The notes beneath the pieces are model-generated. The model was not told where the DNA came from. It did not search any database and saw only the letters and a program-made list of their open reading frames with translations. The translations under genes were made by a program, and so were the position numbers. Positions 21,905-32,099 of a stretch of 64,000 nt of DNA are shown in pieces. Each line of letters opens with the position of its first letter. Positions within the stretch are counted from its first letter, which is position 1. The stretch comes from Heterohyrax brucei (lineage: Eukaryota; Chordata; Mammalia; Hyracoidea; Procaviidae). The stretch lies in assembly GCA_028571685.1 (NCBI GenBank), contig CM053156.1, positions 88,105,049-88,169,048 of the forward strand, given 5' to 3'.

Positions 21905-22273
21905 CCTGGTGGCTGTCAGTTGGCACCCAGCACGTGGCTCCCCATGAGAGAGACGTGGGGATTTGCTTCCATAAAGGCTAAGGCATCACTCCTGAGCTGA
22001 TTCTGATGCATAGTGACCCTACCAGGACAGAGTAGAACTACCCCATGGGGTTTCTAAGGCTGTAATCTTTATGGAAGTAAACTGTCACAAATTCTCACAT
22101 GGAGTGATGGGTAGGTTTAGACTGCCAACCTGTTGGTCTGCAGCCAAGGGCTTAACCAGTAGGCCTCCAGGCTGCTCTGAAAGATGACAGCCTGGGAAGA
22201 CCTATGGTGGTTCTGTTCTGGTCACATGGGGTTACTGTGAGTCTGAATCAACTTGATGGCACTCACCAATGAT
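21905..22273 (+). repeat. AfroSINE, long form, split by another SINE
   Basis: The left part (21905-21985) ends in 'gggatttgcttccataaagg'. The right part (22172-22273) resumes with 'tctgaaagatgacagcctgg' and runs to the tail 'gagtctgaatcaacttgatgg'. Together they give one full plus-strand copy. The sequence between is a complete minus-strand AfroSINE. Confidence 0.72.
21988..22172 (-). repeat. AfroSINE, long form, inserted in a SINE
   Basis: Plus-strand order is 'cctgagctgattctgatgca', 'gacagagtagaactacccc', 'aaggctgtaatctttatgg' (the long-form segment), 'ggtttagactgccaacctg' and the head 'ggcttaaccagtaggcctcc'. Confidence 0.8.
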
Positions 22274-22274
22274 G

Positions 22275-23680
22275 GTGCCAGTGGGAATGACCGGCAGGGC
22301 ACTTGCAGCTATGCTTGCTCTAGGAGTCTGTGGGAGAGATGGCTTTCATGTTGCTGGGGTCGGGTACTGTGAGTACACATTCAAATATTGCGTCTCTAGC
22401 TAACTTCTTAGAAGCAAGTTTATTAGTAACCTTCGAGAAATGAGCAAGGTGTTTGGGGTCCCAGTTCTATTTCTGCAGCCCATATGAATTGCTCAGTTAA
22501 TTGCTCAGTTAATCTGGAAAGGATTGGCCATCCTTTCCCTACATCTGCCGTTTCTCCATCTCATGACACACTCTTCAGGATGAACAGAGAGTCAAAGCTT
22601 ACCCTGTGTTCACAGGGCCTCCTGGCACCCTTGCTCTGTCTGATCACTAGTCCTGCCTCTGGAGTCTTTGCTGAGAGGGGTCCGGTGGGTGGGGAGCACC
22701 CTGCTTTCCCTGGGTGGATCTCGATGCTCCAGGCTCCTGCTACAAGCCACAGAGGCAGCTTCTGCTCCATGTCAGACAGGGAGCCCAATAGACATGATGC
22801 CGTTCTGGAATTGGCAACGAGTCCTTGTGATTCTGTGTGGACCCTTCAGTATGTAACAGGCAAAGCCTGAACCTTCCAATACCATTATGGTCCCCAAAGC
22901 CATCTCAGCAGCCAGCACTGAATGTAGGTCCCCTGTGTCCGGGTGGCCACTTTGGGGTTCAGTGTTTACACTGTGACTGGTAGAAAGTCATCAGAGGGAG
23001 GTGCCCAGCTCTGTTGACCATTGTGATAAGTGACCCCCTGCTGCTGTTAACCAAAGGTTTCACATGTCCAAAGAAAGCAGAAATGTTTGTGGGAATTTGA
23101 AAACATCAAGTAGTAGCTTAATAACCAACTTACATACAGTTCTTTTTGGGTATGTTCTGTTGACAGCCCTTTTTCTAACTAACCCAGTAGAATGACCGTT
23201 TCATGACAGTACATGAGATAAGACAGGAGACAAATTGGCTATCCTATAAAGAATTTTTATGTTAGGTGTGTTGTTGTTACCTGTCTTCAGGTTGGCCTTC
23301 GACCCATGGAGACCCTACCTCCAACAGAACAGAATGAAATGCTGATTGGTCCCTCACCGTCCCATGAGCAGCTCGGGCTGGGCTTTCATGGTCCACAGTG
23401 TTTCGTTGGCTCATTCTCACAACAGACTGCTAGGCTTTTCTTCTAGTTCGCCTCACTTGGGAACGGGAAACCTACTGGTATCAGGCAGCACACCAGGCTC
23501 CACTGAGGACAGGTGGGTGGTGGCCATGCCTGAGGGACCTTGTGTGGAAGTCAGACCTGAATCTCTTGATGGAGGGTGGGAATTCTGCCCCTGAACCAGT
23601 TTATGATTAATTTTTTAATTAGAAATATATGGTTCTTCTCACAGTAGAGAGTAGATCAACTTAATTGGGCTTCACCATAA
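22275..23680. other. Unassigned DNA
   Basis: A 13-bp unit 'aattgctcagtta' is doubled at 22487-22513. Otherwise I see no repeat, exon or RNA gene. The 128-codon plus-strand frame at 22484 has no recognisable domain. Confidence 0.42.
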
Positions 23681-23684
23681 ATGG

Positions 23685-23773
23685 AAGACTTTGGGGGTCA
23701 GTTCTATCCTGGCCCCTAGGGTTGCCATGAGTCGGCTCCAACTCGACAACACTTGGCTGGCTGGCTTTCTGAA
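23685..23773 (+). repeat. SINE/RTE 3'-tail fragment
   Basis: 'gggttgccatgagtcggctc' + 'caactcgacaacacttggc' is the AfroSINE/RTE tail. It is followed by 'tggctggctttctgaa', a string that also occurs within the mariner at about 33.9 kb. Confidence 0.6.
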
Positions 23774-23784
23774 CTCAACCTAAT

Positions 23785-24545
23785 GTTTCAGAGGATAGAG
23801 TAGCAGGGATGGGGGCCTGGGGACCATGTGTTCAGGGAACATTGAGGCCAATTGACATAACTAGTCTATTGCTAAGAGAGTCTTCTGCACCCCATATTGG
23901 TGAGTGGTGTCTGGGGTCTTAAAAGCTAGCAAGCTGCCATCTGAGGTCCACCAGATGGTCCCAACCCATCTGGAACAGATGATGACTGAGAACAACAAAG
24001 ACACAAGTAAGAAAGAGCCCATGAGACAGAGGGACCCATATGAATGGGAGACAGTATCAACATGGCCACCACCAAAGATAGCTGTGACAGGGGACACAAT
24101 ATAGAGTCCCTGAGGCAACACGAGAAAAAGAGGGGTGCAGTCCAAGAGCTCCACTAAAAGACCTAAAATGACGGTCTGGCAGCCTTGAGGATCCCCTGAG
24201 AATGTGCCCCCTAAACCTGCTGCTGTCCCTGACTGGAAACCAAACATAAGTGTGCTCTGCAGACAAGAATGGACTGGACTCAAGGACACAGTGTGACCAT
24301 ATAGTATGTGTATTTTAAGGTTCTAGGCATTTACAGGAGGCTGTCCTACTGGTTTCTTTCTAGATGGGAGAAAGGAGGGTGGGGGGAGGGTGGACAGATG
24401 TTTGTTAAGAAGATACTAGATATATCGAATGAAAAGGAGGAGTGTGCTGTCACCAGGTGGGGAGAGCAGAGGGAGCTGCAGGTAGGTGGGCATGCAAAAC
24501 TGATTTGGATTTTGCACTTTGACTTTCACAATTAAAAAAATAAAA
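23785..24545 (+). mobile_element. L1 3' UTR with poly(A), 5'-truncated
   Basis: This is the reverse complement of the 57.4-58.2 kb 3' UTR. It runs from 'agagtagcagggatgggggc' through 'ggtgagtggtgtctggggtc' and 'gaggagtgtgctgtcaccag' to 'tttgactttcacaatt' and an A-rich tail at 24532-24548. It is a clear retrotransposed end. Confidence 0.9.
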
Positions 24546-24744
24546 AAAGAAGCTGAACACCTGAAAAAAAAGAGAAATGTCTGGTACCTCTATTTATGAT
24601 GATGTCAACTTTTCCTTCTATGTAAATGTCCTAAAATATGTCAACCATAGTCCAGGTGGTACTTTTATGGCGAAATCCTTGAGCAATGAGTGAAATTGTG
24701 GGAACACAAATACCGTGCTGCATGTAGTGAGGAAGCCCTTGTCT

Positions 24745-25430
24745 AGAGCAAGTGCCATTTGAGTTTAGGGGGTATGCACAGATGAGGGGACACAGTCCAG
24801 TACTCCTTTAGCTGGTATTTTAGTTTTGCAGGATGAGTAATTCTTGGTTGGAAGTTCTTCTCCTTCAAGGCTTTGAATGTATCATGCCACTGTCTCTGTG
24901 CCAGCATTGTTTCTGCTGAGAAATCTGACGAAAATCTACAGAGTTTCCCTCTGAATGTTAGCTTTGCTTTGAGTCTTGCTGCCTTTAAGAGTTTCTGCTT
25001 ATGTTTCATTTTGTTAAGCCTGGTTATAATATGTCTTGGAGTCTTTCTTTTGAGATCTATATTGAGTGGCGTCTGATACGTATCTTGGACATCTGTGTTC
25101 TCTTCTTTTGTAATTTCTGGGAAGTTTTCTGTCAGCAGCTCAGCAACAATACTGTCTGTGTTCTCAAGTGTCTTCCCCTGTTCAGGAACTCCAATTAATC
25201 ACAGATTGTTCCTTTTAATAGAGTCCCACATTGTTCATTTTTCTTGTTTCTTTTTTCTGATTTCTCCCCATAGATGCTGGAGTCAGTAGCTCTGTCTTCC
25301 AAATCAGAAAGTCTCTTTTCCATTTGTTCTATTCTGTTTTCTTGGTTTTGAATTGAAGTTTCTATGTCTTTGATTTTGTTCTTGATCTGTTGGATTTCAA
25401 AATACTGGTATTCCATCAGATGAAACAGCC
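24745..25430 (-). pseudogene. L1 ORF1p remnant
   Basis: Two minus-strand frames carry recognisable L1 ORF1p. The upstream one (25195-25416) has the coiled-coil signature QENRIEQMEKRLSDLEDR. The downstream one (24743-25009) has the C-terminal domain signature FSAETMLAQRQWHD followed by LKEKNFQPRI and PAKLKY. ORF1p is the RNA-binding chaperone of the L1 ribonucleoprotein. Sequence between them is out of frame and parts of the RRM region are lost, so the protein is dead. ORF2 does not follow: the element stops near 24.7 kb. Confidence 0.88.
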
Positions 25431-25834
25431 TGCTTAATTTTTCATTTTACTCTGTTGCATTTTGTATAAGGTCTAGGACGGCTCTCTATATAATCCTTTT
25501 GTATTCACCTTTTGTAGTTTTAGAAAAGCTTCTTCATCTGGGAAGTTGTGAGGTGCTTTCTTTTGGGGGCCTTCTGAAGCCATGGGTGATTTCTTGGTTA
25601 CAGTTTTCTCCAGAATTTGTTGCTTTGGGAGCATCATGTGAGTCAGTAGAGGCTGGGAGAGATGCTGTGAGGATGGACTGCAGTTGTTTCTCTAGGACAT
25701 CTTCAAATGAGACAAAAAGTGTCTGACAACTTCCAGAGTCAGTCAGGTTTTCAGGTGTACAAGTCCCTCTTCCCAGCTGGCAAAGTAATCACCTCCATAT
25801 CGAACACCAGATGTTATAAACTAGCTCAAAATAT

Positions 25835-26375
25835 AGAAAGGCTACTGCCCTGCTGGCGTCTGCTATCAGACCCCAACTGTAGCTGACACTGTGTAGAATA
25901 CTGCTTTTCTACTGGAAAAGTGCTCTCCTCTGGGCAGGTGCCGACTCCCAGCCTAGGAATTAGGTCCAGCTGAGGCTTCCATATGGGTATATCTGCCTCC
26001 CAGTGGAACAAGATCGTGTCCCACACAAGCTTGCTACCTGGCTGGGACCAGGCTACTCCCTGGTGGAGGCAGAAAGAGAGGCCAAAGGTGCTGAGATGCA
26101 CAGAGTCCACAGCCTCTGTTGCCAGGCTGCAGCTGTAGGTGACACTGTAAAATACTGCCTTTCTGCTGGAAAAGTGCTCTCCCCTGTGCAGACACTGTCT
26201 CCCAGCCTAGGAACTAAGTCCAGCTGGGGCCTCCATATGGGTGTATCTGCCTCCCAGTGGATCAAGATGGCGTCCTGTGCAAGCTCTCCACCATCTCAGT
26301 ACTGGCTACTATATGGTGGAGGCAGAAAGAGAGGCCAAAGATGCTGAGATGCACAGAGTCCAAAATATGGCAATT
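25835..26375 (-). repeat. L1 5'-UTR monomers, period about 255 bp
   Basis: Two long units repeat: 'gctgacactgtgtagaatac' at 25881 and its partner at 26137, 'ctgagatgcacagagtcca' at 26091 and 26344, and 'tctgcctcccagtgga' twice. The spacing is 253-256 bp. Tandem 5'-UTR monomers act as promoter units in several mammalian L1 lineages. That role here is inference. Confidence 0.86.
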
Positions 26376-26675
26376 TCACTTGGCTATCCCACCAGCAGTG
26401 CATCTGAGATTAGTGGCTAGTCAAGTCCCAGCTCTGCCTGCCAGCTAAGACGGAAAGAAAAATTAAAATGGTGAGTTATTTTCAGTTTGTGCAAGCCTGT
26501 GCTCGCCCCGAGTGGGGTCAGTGAAAGAGAGGAAGTTTTGCATTCAGTGATATGAAGTCCAAATTAACAGCCCTATGCCACGTCCTAGGGCTCACTAGGT
26601 GTCCAGAAGGCTCTGTTTAGTTATCGATTCAAGTCTTGGTTTCCAGAGGGATTTAGGGAGATGTGTGTTTAGTCT

Positions 26676-26684
26676 GCCATCTTG
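26676..26684 (-). promoter_or_regulatory. YY1-type site at L1 5' end
   Basis: The minus strand reads caagatggc, the core YY1 site, about 13-20 bp inside the element's start. In primate L1 a site in the same place directs accurate transcription initiation. A second copy of the same nonamer lies on the plus strand at 26263-26271, inside a monomer. Confidence 0.62.
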
Positions 26685-26699
26685 ACTCATCCCCCCTCA

Positions 26700-27130
26700 G
26701 CTGGTACTCTAAAGGCAGGAAGGGACAGCATGTGGAGTGTTGTGGCTGGAAGCAGAGCATCACTGAATGTGTCCAGGAAGCACTGCAGTACCATAGAGGG
26801 ATTCCAGGAGTAAGGTTACATACCTTGTGTAGTCTAGGATGGGTCTAGGGATTTGGCAAGGACGCATGAAGGAAAAGAGACAGAGTCCCAGAGGTGGAGT
26901 GACCACCAGCATGGGTCTCTCACATGGTCCAGGCTTGGTGACTGTATGCTGTTGGTGTTGATTGAAAGACATGCTGTGGGTAAGGAAGAGCTCAGAGTAG
27001 GGGAGACCCTGCCCTAGGGGATGAGCCCTTTTCAGGCAGTGTGGCTTTGGTCTTCAAGTCCAGAGCCAGATGCCTATGCTCAAGAGGTCCTCTAGTGACA
27101 TGGTGAGCAAGACGGTCCTTGGATTAGATG
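26700..27130. other. Unassigned DNA
   Basis: Between the L1 5' terminus and the RTE element I recognise nothing. Confidence 0.4.
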
Positions 27131-27180
27131 GTGCCAAGCAAAATGTCCTTCTCCAGGGTCTGGTCCTCCTGGAAGCATGT

Positions 27181-27668
27181 ATCCTATTCATCTTATGCTA
27201 CTCTAACAGAAATACCACAAGTGGGTGGCTTTAAAAAGAAAAATTTTGTCACAGTCCGGTAAGCTACAAGTCCAAATTAAGGATGTTACCTCCAGGGGAA
27301 GGTTTTCTCCACTGGCCCTGGAGGAAGGTCTTTGTCAGTCTTCCCCTAGACTCAAGGCTTCTGAGGTGTGGGGACCCTGGTCCTTTCCAAAGGATGTACT
27401 CAGCTTCTGGCACGGCTTCTTGGTGGTATGAGATCTCCAAATCTCTCTGGCTAGCTTCTGTCTTTCTTATCTCAAGAAATTGCCTCAAGTCACAAGACAA
27501 TCTTACACACTGAGCCCTGCCCAACAACCCAACTGCCGCCCATCCTCCATCACTAACATCATAAGGACAGGGTTTGCAGCACATGGGAACATCACACAAT
27601 ACCAGGCGTCGTGGCTCAGCCAAACAGCCACACACGTTTTTGGGGGAACACAATTCATTCCATAGTAA
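27181..27668 (-). mobile_element. Solo LTR, MaLR-like, inside the RTE
   Basis: This LTR of 488 bp matches the family at 6.66 and 11.58 kb ('gaaataccacaagtgggtgg', 'ggtggtatgagatctcc', 'gggggaacacaattcattcc'). The RTE sequence 'catgt' flanks it on both sides (27176-27180 and 27669-27673), a 5-bp target-site duplication as expected for ERVL/MaLR integration. It is a fossil with no internal region and is younger than the RTE. Confidence 0.86.
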
Positions 27669-27749
27669 CATGTCCAAAGTGTATGAGATGAAGTCTCATC
27701 ATCCTTGCTTCTAATAATCGTTCTTGCTGTCCAAGATGGATTTTTTCTT

Positions 27750-29550
27750 TCTTGTTGGTAGTCCATGGTAAGTCAGTATTCTTTGCCAATTCTTCTTGAA
27801 TCTTCTTTATTCATCTTTCAACTTTCTTGTGTACGCATATGAGGTGACTGAAACATCATGCCTTGGGTCAGACTAACCTTAGCCTTCAACATGGCATCTT
27901 TGTTTTTTAACACTTTAGAGAGATCTTTTGCAGCACATTTGCCCAAGATAGTGCATCCTTTGGTTTCTGGATGGCTGCTTCTATGGGCATTGATTGTGAA
28001 TCCAAGTAAAATCCTTTCTTTACACCTTAGTATTTTCTCTGTTTGTCATAATGTTGCTTATTGGTCAGTTGTGAAGAATTTTTCTTGATGTTGAGGTGTA
28101 ATCCATACTGAAGGCTGTGGTCTTTGATCTTTGTCTGTAAGTGCCTCAAGTCCTCTTAACATCAAGGTTGTGTCATTTGCAGTCCTCAACTTGTTAATGA
28201 GTCTTTCTCCAGCCCTGATCCTACATTTTCTTCATATAGCCCAGCTTCTCAGATGATTTGCTCAGTATACAGGTAGACTAAGTATCGTGGGAGGATACAA
28301 CCCTGACGCACCTCTTTCCTGACCTTAAACCACACAGTGTGCCCTCTTTCTGTTTGGACGGCTGCCCCACGATCAATGTACAGATTCTGCATGAGTATAA
28401 TTAAGTGTTCTGGAATTCCCCATTCTTCAAAATATTATGTCCATAATTTGTTATTGTCCATACAGCCAAATGCCTTTGAATAGTCATTGAAACATAGTAA
28501 ACGTGTTTCTGGTATTCTCTGCTTTCAGATGCATTCCATATGACATTAGTAGTCACATCCCTGGTTCCACATCCTCTTCTGAATCTAGCTGAATTTCTGG
28601 CAGTTACTTGCATTTTTCTCCTCTGTTCTTTCATCTTGAGAAATGCTGAGTGTTTTCTTCCTTTTTGCTTTCTAACTCTAGATCTTTGCACATTTAATTA
28701 TAATACTTTGTTTTCTCAAGCTGCCCTTTGAAATCTTCTGTCCTGCTCTTTTTCTTCTTCACTTTTCCTTTCACTTTGCTCCATGTTCAACAGCAACTTT
28801 CAGAGTCTCTTCTGATATCCGTTTTGATCTTTTCTTTCTTGTCTTTTTAATAACCTATTGCTTTCTTCTTGTATGATGTCCTTCTACAACTCCTCTGGTC
28901 TTCAGTCATCAGTATTTACTGTGTCAAATCTGTTCCTGAGGTGGTCTCTGAATTGTGGTGAAATATATTTGGTATCCTCTCATGCATTTGTTCTATTTTT
29001 CTTTAACTTCAGTTGATGGTCTGTTCTATAGCTGGTCACTACCTCATTCTAACTGATGATGCTGAGCTCTTCCATCATCTCTTTCCATGATGTAGTGGAT
29101 TTGATTGCTTTGTATTCTATCTGATGAGATCCACATGTGTTGTCGCCTTTTATGTTGGTTATAAAAGGTGTTTGTAACAAAGAAGTCATTGGCCTTGCAA
29201 AATTCTGTCGCATAATCTCTGGTGGCATTTCTATCACCGAGGCCATATTTTCCAACTACTTGCCCTTCTTCATGTCCAACTTTCACATCCCAACCACCAA
29301 AAATATCCAGGCACCTTGACTGCATGTTTGATCAATTTCATTCTGCGTAAGTTGGTAAAAATCTTTATTTTTTAAATCTTTGACCTTAGCAGTTGGTGTG
29401 TAAATTTGAATAATGGTTGTATTAACTGGTCTTTCTTGTAGGCATAGGGACAATGTCCGGTTACTGATAGTGTTGTACTTCAGGAAGATCTGGAAGTGTT
29501 CTCTTTGAGGAAGAATGTAGCACAAGTCCTCTTTAATTTGTTATTCCTGG
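27750..29550 (-). pseudogene. RTE endonuclease / reverse transcriptase remnant
   Basis: Frames on the minus strand show the APE-type endonuclease in two pieces: TTIIQIYTPTAKVKD (29283-29525 frame), then GGWDVKVG, HKRRQHMWISSD and NQIHYI (29044-29325 frame). The RT region reads NLYIDRGAAVQ near 28.36 kb. The catalytic YADD box is degraded to TAND within LRTANDTTLM (near 28.19 kb), and the endonuclease GDWN motif has lost its aspartate. The family's enzyme nicks target DNA and reverse-transcribes its own RNA. This copy cannot. Confidence 0.85.
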
Positions 29551-30089
29551 CATATTAGAACATATGATTTTCCAATTCAGAATGGCCAGTGCTAGTCTAT
29601 TTCAGCTCACTAATGCCTAGGATATCAGTGTTTATGCATTTCATTTCTGACATTTCCAGTTTTCCTAGATTCATGCTTCATTCATTTCATGTTCCTATTA
29701 TTAATGGATGGCTTCAGTTGTATCTTCTCAATTGGAATCGTTTCACATCAGCAAATGAAGGCCCTGAAAGCTCAGCTTCACCTATGGCATTAAGGTTGGC
29801 TCCACTTTGAGGGGGCAGCACTTCCCCAGCCATCCTCTGAGTGCTGTCTGACCGGAGGGGCCATGTTCCAGCACTACATTAGAAGATGTCCTGCTGCTAT
29901 TCATAAGGTTTTCACCAGCCAAGTTTTTCCAAAGTAGACCATCAGGTCCTTCTTCCTAGTCTGTCTTAGCTGGGAAGCTCGGAGGAAACCTGTCCACTGT
30001 GGGCGATTCTGCTAATAATTTGAAATACTGGTGGTATAGCTTCCAGCATTATGGCAATAGACAAGCCACCACGGTGTCACAAACTGATG

Positions 30090-30767
30090 TGTGGGGACAC
30101 CTCACCGTCAAGAAAACAAAAATCCTCACTACTAGGCCAGTCAGCAATATCGTGATAAACAGAGAAAACAAGGAAGTTTTTCAAGAATTTCATTTTACTT
30201 GGAATCACAGTCCACACCCATGAAAGCTGCAGCTAAGAAGTCAAATGATGCATTGCACTGGCAAATCTGCTGCACAAGACTTCTCTAAAGTGTTAGAAAG
30301 TAAAGATGTCACTTTGAGGACTAAGGTACCTCTGACCCAAGCAGCAGTCTTTTCAGTCACCTGGTATGCATTTGAAAGTTAGACAATGAGTGAGGAATAC
30401 CCAGGAGCAGTTGATGCCTTTGAATTATGATGCTGGTGAAGAATATTGAAGAAGGACTGGCAGAAGAATGAACAAATCTGTCTTGGAAGAAGAACAGCCA
30501 CAATGCTCCTGAGAAGCAAGGATGGGGAGACTTTGTCTTGGACATATTATCAAGACGGACCAGTCCCTGGAGAAGGATATCATGCTTGGTAATGCAGAAA
30601 GTCAGTGAAAATGAGGAAGACCCTCAACCAGATGGAGGGATACCATGGCCTCAACAATGGCTTCCAGCGTAACAGAGTATAAGGAGGGCACAAGACTGGT
30701 CCGTGTCTCATTCTGTTGTACTGAGTGTTGCTGTGTGTCGGGACTGACTACATGGCACCGAACAATG
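30090..30767 (+). mobile_element. RTE (BovB-like) LINE, 3' 680 bp
   Basis: Runs from 'caagaaaacaaaaatcctca' through 'gataaacagagaaaacaagg', 'aatctgtcttggaagaagaa' and 'ccagtccctggagaaggat' to a degraded tail 'ggcaccgaacaatgacag'. It faces away from the minus-strand RTE with which it shares a boundary. Confidence 0.9.
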
Positions 30768-30939
30768 ACAGTAGCCTGTTTGTACTTCTCCTGTTTTGAA
30801 GGAGATGTGTCCCCAGAAGTCTGGCTCCAGAAGATCTCTGGTCACTTCTCTTGCTCCCACAGGTTTCTGAGTGGGTCCAGTGGTTATAGCTTACCTGTTG
30901 AATCTTTGGACATTTTAGCAGGGTGTGGGGCAGGCCTGG

Positions 30940-31110
30940 GGAGATAAGACGTTATCAGCAACTTCTATTTGATGAGGGCCTACTGTGTATTGAGCTGGTG
31001 TTAGGTCATTCAAGCCCCATTGCAATCTGCTGAGCCAGGTGCCAATAGGCCCGTTTTCTGGATGAGGAAGTTGAGGGCTCCCTAGAACCTTTGCAGAGTA
31101 AGGGATGTAG
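30940..31110 (-). repeat. MIR-type SINE
   Basis: Plus-strand order 'gatgagggcctactgtgtat', 'ccgttttctggatgaggaag' and 'ttgagggctccctagaacc' fits the reverse of an MIR core with its flank. It is strongly diverged. Confidence 0.5.
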
Positions 31111-31349
31111 TCTGGATTTGAATTTGAAGTGGTTGACATGAAAGCTGAGTCCAGCCTGCTCACCAGAATTGCAGGAGGTGACATGACAATCAGGAGGTAG
31201 AGGAGGCAAACTCAGCTTGCTGGGCTCTTGGAATCTCAGCTTTCCCAAGTGGCTGTTCACTGTGTTTACTTTGCAGGTTTTATTGGAGGGGGCAGATTTT
31301 AATTTTCTTCTTCTGGCTTAATTCTATATTCTAATTCTGTGTATGTAGG

Positions 31350-31705
31350 TGTGTGCACGTGCGTAGACATGCAGTTATGAGCACTCTTTCTATCCAAACT
31401 TTCTCTCACCCCAAACAGAAACTCTACATCCCGTAGACCATCGCTCCCTATCCCCTGTGAACCCCTGATCTCCTGTGTGTCTCTGGGCACTGGCCTGTTT
31501 TAGATCATTTCATGTCCACAGACTCCCGCTGCATTTCTTCCTTTGTGTCTCCCCTCCTCAGATGCCATGTTCAAGGCTAATCCACATCGTAGCATGTATT
31601 GGGATTGAGTTTTCATTACGGCAGACCAACACTCCATTGCACGTATGCACCCCAGTTCATTTATCTGCTCATCTATGGATGGACGCTTTGGCAGGGTGGT
31701 CTTAA
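31350..31705 (-). mobile_element. Ancient L1M 3' region
   Basis: Plus strand shows 'caccccaaacagaaactcta', 'gttcaaggctaatccacatc', 'gtagcatgtattggg' and 'ttcatttatctgctcatc' in the order seen in mammal-wide L1M 3' sequences. It is much more diverged than the L1 copies with the local 3'-UTR type. Confidence 0.72.
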
Positions 31706-31921
31706 TCCTTAAAAGTGTACAAAGGCCTGGGCTCTTACTTGAAAAATGTATCCGTGGGTCTTGATAAACCACAGCAGCTGTCTGTACTCCGTGTGCTGAG
31801 CAGGGAGTGTGAACAGTAGAGGAGAAACACCGTTGGAGGTGACGAATAGGAAGTGTCTAGAACACAGCAGAGTATTAGCTAGTGTTTACGTTGCTGATAT
31901 GTTACAGTGTGTGTATCTTCA

Positions 31922-32098
31922 CAGGGAATCCTGGTGGTGCGGTGGTTAAGCCCCTGGCTTCTAATGCAGGGGCTGGCATTTGAACCCCCCTCCTCTGCAG
32001 CAGCTTCTCAGGAGGTCACAGCCTAGACAGCTCTCTGTGGGCAGTTCTGCCCTGTTACGGGGGGTTGCTATCAGCTGCAACTGACTCTTTGGCAGCCC
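31922..32098 (+). repeat. AfroSINE, intermediate length
   Basis: The head 'aatcctggtggtgcggtggt' is very well kept. The internal segment is worn ('cttctcaggaggtcacagcc') and the tail reads 'gggttgctatcagctgc' + 'aactgactctttggcagcc'. Confidence 0.85.
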
Positions 32099-32099
32099 C

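Larger units (their letters stand above)
25430..26697 (-). mobile_element. L1 5' UTR with an apparently authentic 5' terminus
   Basis: On the minus strand the element begins at a C-run (G-run on minus) at 26691-26696, then 'atgagtcaagatggcagac'. This has the layout of mammalian L1 5' ends (G-rich start followed by a YY1 site). It leads over about 1.25 kb into the ORF1 coiled-coil frame and contains an internal tandem array. 5' ends are rare because most L1 copies are 5'-truncated. Confidence 0.8.
27132..30085 (-). mobile_element. RTE (BovB-like) LINE, about 2.5 kb, split by a solo LTR
   Basis: The minus strand covers a 5' region (around 29.8-30.0 kb), endonuclease, reverse transcriptase and C-terminal part. 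It is interrupted by an LTR at 27181-27668. RTE sequence resumes on the far side of the LTR ('gccaagcaaaatgtccttct', 27132-27180). The last 350 bp of the 3' end are missing. A second RTE piece of opposite orientation abuts at about 30.09 kb. Confidence 0.9.

Noticed and set aside
25195-25416. Coiled-coil frame as a possible host gene
   Set aside because: It is the L1 ORF1p coiled coil, followed in the right order by the ORF1p C-terminal domain and preceded by an L1 5' UTR.
23785-26697. A single twin-primed (5'-inverted) L1 insertion
   Set aside because: In twin priming the inverted 5' part lies before the 3' part; here it lies after the poly(A).
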